64,000 nucleotides of DNA from an uncultured Pseudomonas sp. (GCF_946885885.1 NZ_CAMPHN010000001.1:1-64000), one strand, 5' to 3'; counted from the stretch's first letter, positions 42,854 through 52,290 are shown. Notes: generated by a model not told the origin, from the sequence alone. A program made the numbers and translations.

Positions 42854-43978
42854 TCAGCGCGCGGCGGGCCAGACCAGGGCGAAGCTGTTTGCGCCGGTGG
42901 GGCGAACCGTACAGGAAAATTGCGCGCTTTCTCGTTGCAAGGTGTCCTGCAACCATTGGCGATCAGCGTCTTTGGCATGCTGAATACGCAGCTGACGTTG
43001 GCGGCTGGGCAGCAGTTCCAGCGCCAACAGGCGGCCGTCGCAGGCCAGATCGGCAAAATACAACAGGCCCAGCTCGCCACGGTAGGCATCATGCCCGTCG
43101 ATGCCCTCGTAGTCGTTCAGCAGGTCGCCACAGCCATAGATAATCAGGCGTTGGCGATACACTTCCAGGCCCTTGATATGGTGCGAGGAATGGCCATGCA
43201 CCAGGTCCACGCCGGCGTCCTCGATCAGCCCATGGGCGAAGCGCTGCTGCTCCGGCGCTATGGCAAATCCCCAGTTACCGCCCCAGTGCAGGGAGACCAG
43301 CACCCGGTCGCCTGGCTGTTTGAACGTGCCAATGTGCTGGGCGACATGTCGTACGCTACGCGATGACAAATCGTCGAGGCGCGCGACGCCAGGGCGTTGC
43401 TCGCTGGCCGCCCAATCCGGCGGCACGCCGCAATCGCCGGTGGCAAAGGCGAATACCAGCAGGCGCCCAGCGTCGGCCAGCGGCACAATTGCTGGGGCCA
43501 GTGCGCTGTCGCGATCCAGGCCGGCGCCGACATGCCGCAGGCCATGGGCATCGAGGCTGGCCAGGGTCTCGACCAGGCCGGCTTCGCCCCAATCCAGCAC
43601 ATGGTTGTTGGCCAGCACACAGCAATCGATACCCGCCACGTCGAGTACCGGCAGATTGGCTGGGTGCATCCGGTAATTGATGCCTTTGGCCAACGGCGAG
43701 CCGTTGCCGGTCACTGCGGTTTCCAGGTTGACCAGGCGCACGTCCGGTCGACGCTGCCTGAGCGCCTCCAGAACCATGCCCCAGACATAGGTGAAAGCCA
43801 CCGGCCGTGGGATCGCACCGTTGCGCCGCTCGGCCAGTTGCACATAGTCGCGGGCATCCTTGACGTAAGCCTCATACAGACGAGGGTCGCCGGGGTGGGG
43901 CAGGATTTGGTCGATGCCCCGGGCGCACATCAGGTCACCTGCGAGGAACAGTCGCGCCATTGAGGAGTTGGCAGACAT
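42854..43978 (-). CDS. CapA-family protein (metallophosphatase-like)
   Basis: The 374-residue product begins MSANSSMARLFLAGDLMCARG, preceded by GGAGGTCCGC. Motifs are GDLMCARG (residues about 14-21), NLETAVT (about 83), LANNHVLDWG (about 121), SLHWGGNW and GHSSHHIKG (about 255). The family is named for poly-gamma-glutamate synthesis CapA and has a calcineurin-like fold. In this context it is a recurrent partner of PRPP synthase in stress clusters, and its true substrate is unknown. It is the last gene of the kinase-prs-capA operon. Confidence 0.85.
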   Translation of the reverse strand: MSANSSMARLFLAGDLMCARGIDQILPHPGDPRLYEAYVKDARDYVQLAERRNGAIPRPVAFTYVWGMVLEALRQRRPDVRLVNLETAVTGNGSPLAKGINYRMHPANLPVLDVAGIDCCVLANNHVLDWGEAGLVETLASLDAHGLRHVGAGLDRDSALAPAIVPLADAGRLLVFAFATGDCGVPPDWAASEQRPGVARLDDLSSRSVRHVAQHIGTFKQPGDRVLVSLHWGGNWGFAIAPEQQRFAHGLIEDAGVDLVHGHSSHHIKGLEVYRQRLIIYGCGDLLNDYEGIDGHDAYRGELGLLYFADLACDGRLLALELLPSRQRQLRIQHAKDADRQWLQDTLQRESAQFSCTVRPTGANSFALVWPAAR

Positions 43979-44093
43979 GCGGACCTCCGTTTTCGATGGG
44001 CTTGCACGCTGAAGGGCGATCCACCGGCAGAGAAATCATTCGGCGCATCGATCACCGGCAGCGGATCGTGAGCGCCGGGAGTGGGCCGAGCTG

Positions 44094-45071
44094 TCATCGC
44101 GTCGGAGCCTTGCAATCCAAACCATATTGGCGGGCCAGGATCGACGCCACCGCCGTGCTGCTGTCGATGATCTGCAGTCTTCGCGCCACCAGCTCGGGCT
44201 CCAGACGAAACGGCGGCACGCTGTCGCAGATGACGATGGCGTCCAGTAAGGGGCTGTCGAGCAGCGCGCTGCCGCCGGTGAAAAGACCGTGCACCGCCGC
44301 GGCGAAGATCCGCTCGGCGCCGGCGTTCTGGCAGGCCTGGGCGGCGCGCAGCAGGGTGCCGCCGGTGCTGATCAGGTCATCGACTACGATCGCCAGCTTG
44401 CCCTGTGCATCCCCCACCAACAGTGCCCCGGTAACCTGATCGTTGCGCCGGTACTTCTCCATGAACGCGCTACCCACCGGGCGACCAATGCGTTGCTGCA
44501 AATCTCTACGGAACAGTTCGACGCGTTTGGCGCCGCCGCTGTCGGGGGAAACCGCAAGCACTTCGGCATCGCCGACAAGTGGGGCGAAATGCGCGGCCAG
44601 CAGCCCGGCCCCTGGCAGGTGCTGCGTTGGAATGCGAAAGGCATTGTCGAAGGCCGCCAGGTTATGCACCTCAAGGGCCACCAATCGATCGACCCCGCAG
44701 GCCTCGAACAGCGTGGCGACATAACGACTGCTGATCGGGTCCTGGTGAGCGGTGCGGCGCTCTTTGCGGGCATAGCAGAGGTAGGGCGTAACAACCTGAA
44801 GATGGCTGGCGCCCGCATCCTTCAGGGCGCCGCAGAAGAACAGCAGGCGACACAGCTTGTCGTTGACGCTTTGCTGGCGGTCGCCATAAAGGCTATGGAA
44901 TACCACGACTCGCCGGCCGTCGACGTCATCGAGGGCACGTATCTTATGTTCGCCGTCCTCGAAATTGCGTTCTTCATGAGCGGCCAGTTGGCAGCCGAGC
45001 CGTTGTGCCACACGGGTGGCGTAATCCTCAGTACCGTTCAAGGCAAACAGCAGTGGAAAGTCCGTAGTCAT
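44094..45071 (-). CDS. prs: Ribose-phosphate pyrophosphokinase (PRPP synthase) paralogue
   Basis: The enzyme makes PRPP from ribose 5-phosphate and ATP. The 325-residue product begins MTTDFPLLFALNGTEDYATR after GGAGGTCAT. The PRPP loop is IVVDDLISTGGTL (residues about 222-234), and the flexible catalytic region is TPYLCYARKERRT (about 92-104). It is divergent from housekeeping Prs, whose N terminus and loop residues differ, so a specialised stress role is likely. CapA lies 115 bp downstream and the kinase gene 18 bp upstream. Confidence 0.87.
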   Translation of the reverse strand: MTTDFPLLFALNGTEDYATRVAQRLGCQLAAHEERNFEDGEHKIRALDDVDGRRVVVFHSLYGDRQQSVNDKLCRLLFFCGALKDAGASHLQVVTPYLCYARKERRTAHQDPISSRYVATLFEACGVDRLVALEVHNLAAFDNAFRIPTQHLPGAGLLAAHFAPLVGDAEVLAVSPDSGGAKRVELFRRDLQQRIGRPVGSAFMEKYRRNDQVTGALLVGDAQGKLAIVVDDLISTGGTLLRAAQACQNAGAERIFAAAVHGLFTGGSALLDSPLLDAIVICDSVPPFRLEPELVARRLQIIDSSTAVASILARQYGLDCKAPTR

Positions 45072-45089
45072 ATGACCTCCAGGGTGGAT

Positions 45090-46115
45090 TCACCAGGAAC
45101 GTTTCGACAAGACGTCGTCGTGGTAGAGATAGGCTTTTGCTTGCTGTAGCAGCGCACGCGCGCGCAAGCCTTTGTCCTGTTGCATGGCGATATCCTGCTG
45201 ACGGTTGAAACTGCAGGCGAGACTGTAGCTGCGGGTGGCGGCGCGTACCGAGAGGAACAAGGGCAGGGGGCGATAATCGCCGGCAGCGCTGTTGTGCCGT
45301 TGATAGCTGTCCAGCAAGCGCTCGCTCAGCTCCGTGAGGCCATGGTGCTGTAGATCCATCAGCACGAAGGCGAGGTCATAGAGCACGTCGATACAGGCGA
45401 TTCGTTCGCTGAATTCGATACCGTCGAACAACGTCGGACGCCCATCGAACAGGCAGATGTTGGCCAGCCGCAGATCGCCGTGGCAACGTCGTACCAGGCC
45501 TTGCTCGCGGCGCTGCTCGAGCTCTGCGCCGAGACTATCGAGCACTGAGTGGGAAACATGGTGCAGGGCCTGCACCGCCACAGGATCGAGCAACTGGGGG
45601 TAGCGACTCAGTTCGCGATGATTGGCTTCGATGGCCTCGCGAATACCGGCGGCACCGCCGAATTCCGGGGTGATTTCGGCCTGAGTATGGAAACGGGCGA
45701 TTTCCTCGCCGAGACGTTCCATTAGCGCGCCGGTCAATCGACCTTCGCTGGCCATCCGCTCGAACAAGGCATTTTGCTGGAAGCGTCGCATGACCACGAT
45801 CCAATCGAGGGTTTCGCCTTGGCCGTCGAACTCCAGTTGGCCGTTCGCGCCGCGATTGATCGAGCGCACCGTCAAATAAAGGTCTGGTGCTGTGCGCCGG
45901 TTCAGCGACAGTTCCGCGTGGCAGGCGCGGTCGCGACTGTCCAGGCTGAGAAAGTCCAACGCCGCATAAGCAACGGCACGTTTGAGTTTGTAGGCGTAAG
46001 CACCGTGCAAAAAAATCAACGAACCGTGGGTTTCTATGCGCTCCACCGGACCGACGGACGCCCCATAGCTCTGGGGGCGCCCGAGAAAGTCGATCGTCTC
46101 TTGCTGGCTATTCAT
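45090..46115 (-). CDS. APH-type kinase-fold protein
   Basis: The start MNSQQETIDFLGRPQSYGA gives 341 residues, with GGGGGG upstream; the open frame goes back to 46418. It has a protein-kinase/aminoglycoside-phosphotransferase fold: lysine in YAYKLKRAV (residue about 42), the catalytic loop CHGDLRLANI (about 218-227) and the metal Asp in LFDGIEF (about 236). Related proteins carry an extra C-terminal P-loop domain that is missing here. The small-molecule substrate is unknown. It heads the operon behind a perfect FNR-type box. Confidence 0.82.
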   Translation of the reverse strand: MNSQQETIDFLGRPQSYGASVGPVERIETHGSLIFLHGAYAYKLKRAVAYAALDFLSLDSRDRACHAELSLNRRTAPDLYLTVRSINRGANGQLEFDGQGETLDWIVVMRRFQQNALFERMASEGRLTGALMERLGEEIARFHTQAEITPEFGGAAGIREAIEANHRELSRYPQLLDPVAVQALHHVSHSVLDSLGAELEQRREQGLVRRCHGDLRLANICLFDGRPTLFDGIEFSERIACIDVLYDLAFVLMDLQHHGLTELSERLLDSYQRHNSAAGDYRPLPLFLSVRAATRSYSLACSFNRQQDIAMQQDKGLRARALLQQAKAYLYHDDVLSKRSW

Positions 46116-46211
46116 GACAGCCCCCCGACTGGTGAACCAGTGGGCAGTGAGCGAAACCACCGCCAATCGCTTGGCTGATAGCGAGCATGCGCTGTGCGCG
46201 GGTGCCGTGGT

Positions 46212-46225
46212 TTGATCTTTATCAA
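46212..46225 (-). promoter_or_regulatory. Perfect FNR-type box of the kinase-prs-capA operon
   Basis: TTGATCTTTATCAA matches the consensus exactly. It lies 96 bp upstream of the kinase start at 46115. Confidence 0.8.
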
Positions 46226-46338
46226 TCCCAAGCGCTCGGATTCGCTCACGGTGCGCGAACAGGTTAGAAGAGCCCTGAGGATCGAAGGCGAGCGAAGTCC
46301 TAGTCCGCGCAGGTTTTTCGAGGGCCCGTGATCTGGAA

Positions 46339-46824
46339 TCAGTCGCGCTCCCAGCGGATGCTGACGTGGGTTTCGTCATCGCTGTAGTGGTACTGGGAAC
46401 GGCCCTTATAAGCGGCATTCAGCGCATGACCGATGCGGTTAGCCAGGTGCATGCCAGTGGTGGTGACCTCAAGATCGTCGCCCTTATCGGTCACGCTGAG
46501 CAAACGTTCAAGCGCATGAGCGGCCTTTTCCGACGTTTCGGTGTTATGGATCAGATTGAGAATTTCCGTGCGATGTTGCTGCAAGAATTTTCCGCCCAGG
46601 TGCAGCGTACCGGCGGGGTGGTTGTCGGCAATACGTCGGCAAGCCGGACAGACGATGCTGTGCGCATCAACCGGCATCGCGGAGCGCCAATACCAATGGC
46701 CGCGATGATAGACGACGCCGCACTGCGAGCAGACCGCCGTACCAGCGCTGGGTAAATCCAGATAAGGGTCGCTGTGATCGGGTTTGAACAGCTTGTCTTT
46801 CTGACTCTGCTGATATTTGTCCAT
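46339..46824 (-). CDS. BCAM0308-family zinc-ribbon protein
   Basis: The start MDKYQQSQKDKLFKPDHSDP has CAGGAGCC upstream and gives 161 residues; the frame reaches 46899. A zinc ribbon is formed by CSQCGVVYHRGHWYW (residues about 32-35) and CPACRRIADNHPAGTL (about 58-61), followed by a helical domain. I recognise it as the BCAM0308 family, seen in low-oxygen-induced loci. Its function is unknown. It has its own FNR-type box. Confidence 0.82.
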   Translation of the reverse strand: MDKYQQSQKDKLFKPDHSDPYLDLPSAGTAVCSQCGVVYHRGHWYWRSAMPVDAHSIVCPACRRIADNHPAGTLHLGGKFLQQHRTEILNLIHNTETSEKAAHALERLLSVTDKGDDLEVTTTGMHLANRIGHALNAAYKGRSQYHYSDDETHVSIRWERD

Positions 46825-46953
46825 GATCGGCTCCTGCCTGAGAGGTAAACGGCTAGGTCGGTGCTCGTTGTGACTCGCTGGACTTGCCGGTGAAAACACC
46901 GCCGAGCATCACAACGCCGTCCTCTTATTTGCGCCGATCAGGCTTGTCTTACA

Positions 46954-46967
46954 TTGATTTACATCAA
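46954..46967 (-). promoter_or_regulatory. Perfect FNR-type box before the BCAM0308-family gene
   Basis: TTGATTTACATCAA matches the consensus exactly and lies 129 bp upstream of the start at 46824. Confidence 0.78.
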
Positions 46968-47043
46968 GCAGGTCATATATGCCCCGGTCATTGGCGTGTA
47001 ATCCCCAGAGGCGTTGCATCGATGGTAAGCCTGAACGCCTTTT

Positions 47044-47652
47044 TCACGGCCGACGTGGAGTGCCGAAGCTGCTTAGCAATAGCGCCAGTACGGCACCCAA
47101 GGTCGCCAGCCCAGCGTCTTTCTGCGCATCCCATTCATCGCCCTGGGTGCCGAGGAAGGCCGTTCCCAACTCGGGGTTTACGATCAGGGCGGCGAGCATT
47201 TCCACCTGTTCGTATAAATTGCTCATTGCCATGACCAGCGTGAGGCTGAAGATATTCAGCCATCTACCCGACAACCCGGTCTGACGCTGCAGCAACTCGC
47301 GAAGCGGATAAGCCAGCAAGGCGCCGAAGGCGAAATGCACCAACCGATCGTAATGGTTGCGCGCCAAGCCCAGGGAGTCTTGCAGCCAGAAGCCGAATGG
47401 GGTTTCGGCATAGGTGTAGTGCGAGCCATAGATGTGCAACGCCAGAAACACCGCGAATAACCAATACGACCTGATGGAAAAGGCGAAGTATCGGTAAGTC
47501 GCCAGCAATAGCGCCGCGAAGAAGAACACCAACAGGTTCTCCAACAGCCAGTCCTCGCGACTCAGGGGAGCAATAGCGGCCCACAGCCAGACGGCGAAGA
47601 GGAGGGCGATAATCAACCCATGCTGCACATGCACTGCGGTTTGCCTATTCAT
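47044..47652 (-). CDS. DUF2238 (YjdF-type) membrane protein
   Basis: The start MNRQTAVHVQHGLIIALLF gives 202 residues, with CGGAG before it; the frame reaches 47688. Six hydrophobic helices are seen. Conserved family signatures include ALHIYGSHYTYAETPFG (residues about 77-93), RNHYDRLVHFAFG (about 102) and YEQVEML. The function of the family is unknown. It lies at the boundary between the low-oxygen block and the biosynthetic operon, 103 bp from the last gene of the latter. Confidence 0.85.
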   Translation of the reverse strand: MNRQTAVHVQHGLIIALLFAVWLWAAIAPLSREDWLLENLLVFFFAALLLATYRYFAFSIRSYWLFAVFLALHIYGSHYTYAETPFGFWLQDSLGLARNHYDRLVHFAFGALLAYPLRELLQRQTGLSGRWLNIFSLTLVMAMSNLYEQVEMLAALIVNPELGTAFLGTQGDEWDAQKDAGLATLGAVLALLLSSFGTPRRP

Positions 47653-47755
47653 CGCGCGACTCCGTGATTGCCGGGGATCGTCATGCACACACTTGAAGAA
47701 TAGGCGCGAATGGCATCTCGTCCGCTTCGTTTTATCTTGGAGAGATCAACATACC

Positions 47756-49438
47756 TTAGAAAATAAACTCTTCATCTACAGGCTGGTGCAGCTGACCCGC
47801 ACTTGCATCGCCGAGTAGATGGGCGCTTATTTTTTCAGCGATCATCATGGTTGCGATGTTGGTGGGGTTTGCAGTGATAGCAGGCATTATGGAGGCATCG
47901 GCGACGTGGAGGTTTTCGCATCCATATACTTGTCCTTGCTGATCTACAACGGCCAGAGCGTCACTTTCCGGCCCCATTTTCAGCGTCCCTGTAGCGTGCC
48001 ATGATCCTCGGGCGAAGGTTCTGATGCTTTCCTCGAGTAGCGCGTCAGAATCAATTATGCGTTGGTTCCAGGCAAAGATACGCGAGACATGACGGTTGAA
48101 TTCCGTCTCATGGGCGATTTTCCATGCCAAGCGCGCTCCGGTTTTTAGCCTGTCCAGATCACTTCTGGATGTCGCAACATTCAAAAAAATATCAGGGTGT
48201 TGTTGTGGATCGGCACTGATGATTTGCACCCGTCCTCTCGACTCCGGAGTTGTCAGGAGCAAAGTAAGGGACATTGCAATATCGGTCCCCAGCGCCAGTT
48301 TTAATTCCGGCAAACATCGGGTCTGCATAGAGTTAACGGCATAAATCTGCAGGTCGACATCGGCGCTCTGTTGCCCGGATGAAGAGCAGCGCAGCAGGGT
48401 CTGATGAACATCTTCGCCGGCCTGACAGAGCCCGGGCTGTGGCACCATCCAGAACCCTAGCGAGGTATGATCCGTCAGGTTCATTCCCACTCCTGGCAGC
48501 GCAATAGTTGGGCTTATACCGACTTTCGCCAGCGTCAGAGGATCACCTATGCCGGAGCGCATCAATATACAAGGCGATTGAATCGCGCCTGCACAGAGGG
48601 TGACACGCTTCGCCGTTATCTTCTGAGAGCGGCCATTCGCGATTATTTCAATTCCAGTTGCCTTGTTGTTTTCAATATTGATTCGATTAACCAGCGTGTC
48701 GGCCATTAAACGGAAATTTTTTCGCACAGGTGCCGATGCTAAATAGGTCAGCGCCGTGGACTGACGAAGGCCATTGGCGATATTTCGCGGAATTATTCCC
48801 ACCCCTTGCCGACGCAGGCCATCAGGGTGATGGTTCAAATCAATCGCCTTGAAATCGAGTTGCTGGCAGGCAGCGCTAAAGCTGCTCTGAACCTTATGCA
48901 GTTGAGACTGTGGCGGCGTATGCAGCTTGATACTTCCGGTTGCCGCTGCAATGACTTTTTCCAGGTAGGGTTTTACCTTGTGCCAGGCCCAATCAGGGTT
49001 TCCTTGCGCGACCCACGCATCCATATCCCTGCTATCCGGAGGTAGGGCGAGTGCGCCGTTAATTGCCGAAGAGCCGCCAACCAGACGGCCCAGGGGATAA
49101 TTAAAGCGGGTTAATCCAGACTCTCTGCCGAGCCCTGTCTGCAATGCTGTTCTGGCCATAGCCATTTTACTGGCCAGGGATGATGAACCGAACACACCTG
49201 CCGCGTCTTTCAGGCTTGCTATCAGGTTCGCCTCGCGGACATAGGCTTTGAAATCCCAGTTATAACCACTGAGCACGGCTTCATGGTTCGTGGTCAATTC
49301 CTTTGGTGGTGTTGAGCTGAAACAATCCGGACCCGCTTCTACGAGTAATACCCGGCGCGATCCATCTTCACTGAGTCGGGCGGCAACAACCGCGCCGGAT
49401 GACCCGGCGCCAATAACAATTTCATCGTAGTCGAACAT
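47756..49438 (-). CDS. GMC-family FAD oxidoreductase, first copy
   Basis: The 560-residue product has the FAD-binding motif VIGAGSSGAVVAARLSEDG (residues about 7-25) and a GMC signature near LGRLVGGSSAING (about 110). The active-site His is in GSWHATGTLKMG (about 473) and the second site residue Asn in ANPTNIATMM (about 517). Choline-dehydrogenase-like enzymes oxidise alcohols or aldehydes, so it may act on the released product, as inference. It is 28 bp after the thioesterase gene. Compared with the second GMC its DNA is less GC-rich. Confidence 0.88.
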   Translation of the reverse strand: MFDYDEIVIGAGSSGAVVAARLSEDGSRRVLLVEAGPDCFSSTPPKELTTNHEAVLSGYNWDFKAYVREANLIASLKDAAGVFGSSSLASKMAMARTALQTGLGRESGLTRFNYPLGRLVGGSSAINGALALPPDSRDMDAWVAQGNPDWAWHKVKPYLEKVIAAATGSIKLHTPPQSQLHKVQSSFSAACQQLDFKAIDLNHHPDGLRRQGVGIIPRNIANGLRQSTALTYLASAPVRKNFRLMADTLVNRINIENNKATGIEIIANGRSQKITAKRVTLCAGAIQSPCILMRSGIGDPLTLAKVGISPTIALPGVGMNLTDHTSLGFWMVPQPGLCQAGEDVHQTLLRCSSSGQQSADVDLQIYAVNSMQTRCLPELKLALGTDIAMSLTLLLTTPESRGRVQIISADPQQHPDIFLNVATSRSDLDRLKTGARLAWKIAHETEFNRHVSRIFAWNQRIIDSDALLEESIRTFARGSWHATGTLKMGPESDALAVVDQQGQVYGCENLHVADASIMPAITANPTNIATMMIAEKISAHLLGDASAGQLHQPVDEEFIF

Positions 49439-49466
49439 GCCAGAATCCTTACGGGTGACTCAGCGG

Positions 49467-50255
49467 CTACAACCGCCAAACTTCGATAGGGGCTTCCTGC
49501 TGTAGCCATCGATTGAGCTGCTCTATCCAAGGGTGATGGCGCTCAGTGAGATAAAAGTGATCCCCCTCAAACCAATGCGGGTTAAAGACCGAGCCTGCGT
49601 ACTGGCTCCAGGCTTCAATTCCCGTTCGGGAAACACAATGATCCGCATCGCCTGCGCAGGCGATCAAAGGGCAATCAAGTAACGGTAACGGAGGATGGGC
49701 TCGGTAGCTTTCCAGCACCGCGTAGTCGGCCCTGATGATAGGAAGAAGGCTTCGCATCAGGTCTGGATCATCAAGTAAGGCGGGCGGTGTTCCGCCCAGA
49801 GCAGTTATATCCGAGATTATTTCCTGCTCACTGGCGTCATGGGCACAGCGCGTATGGCAGGACCTGACGTGAGGTGCGTTGGACCCTGAAACTATCAGCC
49901 CGGCCAAAGACCTCAATGGCTCGCCATATAGTGCTTGCGCCACTTCGTAAGCGACCAAGGCGCCCATACTGTGGCCGAACAGCACTAGCGGAAGAGCGCT
50001 CAATGCCTGTAACTCACGGCTCACGTGAGTAACGATATGCTCCATACGCGTTAGTCGCGTTTCCTGAAAACGTTCTTCCCGGCCGGGCAATTGCACGCCT
50101 ATCAGCTCAACATCAGGGGCTATTCGTCCAACAAGCTTGCGAAAATAGTTGGCGCCACCGCCCGCCCAGGAAAAACATAGCAGCCGTAAACGTGGGTTAT
50201 GCGGTTGCTGGAAATAGCGAAGGCATTTTCCCTGCATCTGCCCCCGAGTTTGCAT
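49467..50255 (-). CDS. Type II thioesterase
   Basis: The start at 50255 (MQTRGQMQGKCLRYFQQ) gives 262 residues and lies 2 bp from the stop of the upstream gene; an ATG at 50237 with GGGGG before it is an alternative. The alpha/beta-hydrolase triad is visible: Ser in LFGHSMGALVAYE (residue about 95), Asp in CAGDADHCV (about 202) and His in EGDHFYL (about 232). Such stand-alone enzymes clear misprimed or stalled carriers on NRPS and PKS modules. Confidence 0.9.
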   Translation of the reverse strand: MQTRGQMQGKCLRYFQQPHNPRLRLLCFSWAGGGANYFRKLVGRIAPDVELIGVQLPGREERFQETRLTRMEHIVTHVSRELQALSALPLVLFGHSMGALVAYEVAQALYGEPLRSLAGLIVSGSNAPHVRSCHTRCAHDASEQEIISDITALGGTPPALLDDPDLMRSLLPIIRADYAVLESYRAHPPLPLLDCPLIACAGDADHCVSRTGIEAWSQYAGSVFNPHWFEGDHFYLTERHHPWIEQLNRWLQQEAPIEVWRL

Positions 50256-50257
50256 CG

Positions 50258-51838
50258 TCAATTCCACTGCTGGAAACCAGCCGCCATTTTTTCCGCCAAC
50301 ATAATGGTGGCGAGATGCGGCGATGCGCTGGGAGTGCTCGGCATGACTGAGGCGTCGGCGAGCCAAAGATTGTCAACGCCAAAAACTTGCCCTTGCGGGT
50401 CCACCACCGCGCCGGCATCGGGAGATCTACCCATCTGCGCCGAGCCGCATAGATGGGCGGTCGGACGCACGTAAGCCATGATCGCGCGCTCCAGAACGAC
50501 GTCGGATGAAAACATTCCGTCAGTCCAGCCCAACATACGCTCGAACAAGGACTGCAGCTGCGGCTTTTTCAGCAGTTCCCATGCCAGGCGAACACCATTC
50601 CTGAGGGGCGGAATATCCCCCTTGTCGGAAAGATGATTGAGCACCACCTTCGGCGCTGCGTAAGGGTCGGCTGAAAGGATATGGACGTAACCGCGTGACC
50701 GGGACTTGGCCAGGCAGACACTTAAACCTGCGACATGCGACAGCCCAGCGGTCGATGCACGTGCAGCGAATGCCGTGTCGAAGTCGCCGGCCATCATGCG
50801 TATGTGGATATCGTTGGCATAAGAGGATGCGCGGGATGAGCAACGCAACAATGTCTCGTGCAGCGGCTCCTGCGCTATGCATACGCCAGGTTTTGGTACT
50901 CCCCAGATACCGACACTGGGATGGTCCATCAGGTTTTTGCCAACGCCGGTTAACGGTCCCATCACCTTGATACCGAGAGGCTCAAGGATTGCGGGGTCGC
51001 CAATGCCGGAGCGCATAAGCAACGCCGGTGTGTTGATCACGCCGGCACAGAGCACGATCCTGTCCGCATGGATTTGGTACTGCCGCCCCTGCGCTGCGAC
51101 CTCGACGCCTTTGCAGCGCGAGGCGCCATCCCAGATGAGTCGGCACGCATGCGCATCGCTCAAAATAGTCAGATTTTTCCGTGCGCGTGCCACTGCGAGA
51201 TAGGTCATGGCCGACGACATACGCACGCCATCGATGACATTCTTTGGAATCATGCCGATTCCCGGCGAATCCGGATCGTTGTGGTCGGCGGTTTCAGGGA
51301 AACCATGAGCGACACAGGCATCCACCATCGCTGCCTGCAATGGTGTCAGGTTTTCTTTTTTCTCACGCCGGATAGGCACCGGTCCGCCCCTCCCGTGCAA
51401 ACCATCAGGCGCGATCGGATCATCTTCAAGTGCCCGAAAAAAAGGCAAGACCTGCGACCATGACCAACCAGGGCCGCATGTTTCTGCCCATTCGTCGTAG
51501 TCATGCGGCATCCCCCTCAACGCCTGCACCGTGTTGACGGCAGAAGACCCGCCAAGCAGTTTTCCGGCCTCATAATCCCAGGTGCCGGCCCTCGCACCAT
51601 CGCCTTTGATATAGGTATTGATTTTCCAGTTCAGGCCAGGCTTTACCGCCGGAAAATTCGCGTCGCGTACCGCCAGCCTCGCCGCCTCCGATGCGGGCTC
51701 CTGCGGGCCGGCTTCCACCAGCAAGATCTTGCGCTGGCCACCCTCACTCAAACGGCTGGCGACAACCGCGCCGGCAGCACCCGCGCCGACGACGATGACG
51801 TCGAAGTGTTCGGCAGCCAAGTCGGTATGAGGCGTCAT
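50258..51838 (-). CDS. GMC-family FAD oxidoreductase, second copy
   Basis: The 526-residue product begins MTPHTDLAAEHFDVIVVGAG, with the FAD motif VVGAGAAGAVVASRLSEGG (residues about 16-34) and LLGGSSAVNTVQALRG (about 90). The catalytic pair is His in TAHLCGSAQMG (about 454) and His in ASPHLATIML (about 509); the second is Asn in the other copy. The two GMC proteins share much sequence (PxSVGIWGVPKPGVC versus TSLGFWMVPQPGLC), which suggests duplication and divergence. Its start overlaps the upstream gene (ATGA). Confidence 0.88.
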   Translation of the reverse strand: MTPHTDLAAEHFDVIVVGAGAAGAVVASRLSEGGQRKILLVEAGPQEPASEAARLAVRDANFPAVKPGLNWKINTYIKGDGARAGTWDYEAGKLLGGSSAVNTVQALRGMPHDYDEWAETCGPGWSWSQVLPFFRALEDDPIAPDGLHGRGGPVPIRREKKENLTPLQAAMVDACVAHGFPETADHNDPDSPGIGMIPKNVIDGVRMSSAMTYLAVARARKNLTILSDAHACRLIWDGASRCKGVEVAAQGRQYQIHADRIVLCAGVINTPALLMRSGIGDPAILEPLGIKVMGPLTGVGKNLMDHPSVGIWGVPKPGVCIAQEPLHETLLRCSSRASSYANDIHIRMMAGDFDTAFAARASTAGLSHVAGLSVCLAKSRSRGYVHILSADPYAAPKVVLNHLSDKGDIPPLRNGVRLAWELLKKPQLQSLFERMLGWTDGMFSSDVVLERAIMAYVRPTAHLCGSAQMGRSPDAGAVVDPQGQVFGVDNLWLADASVMPSTPSASPHLATIMLAEKMAAGFQQWN

Positions 51839-52263
51839 GGCGCGATCTCCAGTGCAACGGTTTGTCCGTCACGCTGACGGCCTAGAAACACCCGGCCCAA
51901 GGTGTAGACGATGCAGTAAATGCCACCGATCAGCACTGCGGGGAGAATCGTTTTGATGATGTGGGGCGTGCCGGCCAGCCAGTGCGCAAAACTCTGGACG
52001 GCAGCGATGAACAGGATGGTCGAGGCTGACGCGGCGGCGAAGCGCAGGGACCTCGCTGCCGCACTGGCGACGTAGAGGATGTATTCGATCAGCATCGTAC
52101 TGAGGTAAGTCATGGCAAAGCTGCACAGACCTTGAACCAGTCCGGCCGGCAGACTTTTTCCCCTGCCGAATTCATGGTTCGCGTAAACCGCCCAACTGCC
52201 CTGGATGAAAAACGCCACGCAGGAAATCAGCAGGGCCTTTCTGTTCGCATTGCTTTGATTCAT
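51835..52263 (-). CDS. Small membrane protein of the biosynthetic operon
   Basis: The start MNQSNANRKALLISCVAFF (142 residues) has GGGAG upstream; the frame reaches 52287. Four hydrophobic segments lie near residues 8-25, 42-65, 75-95 and 103-125. I recognise no family. Its place between the second NRPS and a GMC gene, with overlapping stop and start, ties it to product formation, export or self-protection, but none of these is shown. Confidence 0.65.
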   Translation of the reverse strand: MNQSNANRKALLISCVAFFIQGSWAVYANHEFGRGKSLPAGLVQGLCSFAMTYLSTMLIEYILYVASAAARSLRFAAASASTILFIAAVQSFAHWLAGTPHIIKTILPAVLIGGIYCIVYTLGRVFLGRQRDGQTVALEIAP

Positions 52264-52290
52264 ATGGTTAGCTCCCGGAGTTCGCATGGC

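Noticed and set aside
43930..44115. 61-codon minus-strand open frame between the PRPP synthase and CapA genes
   Set aside because: It overlaps the start of capA, including its GGAGG ribosome site, and shows no motif.
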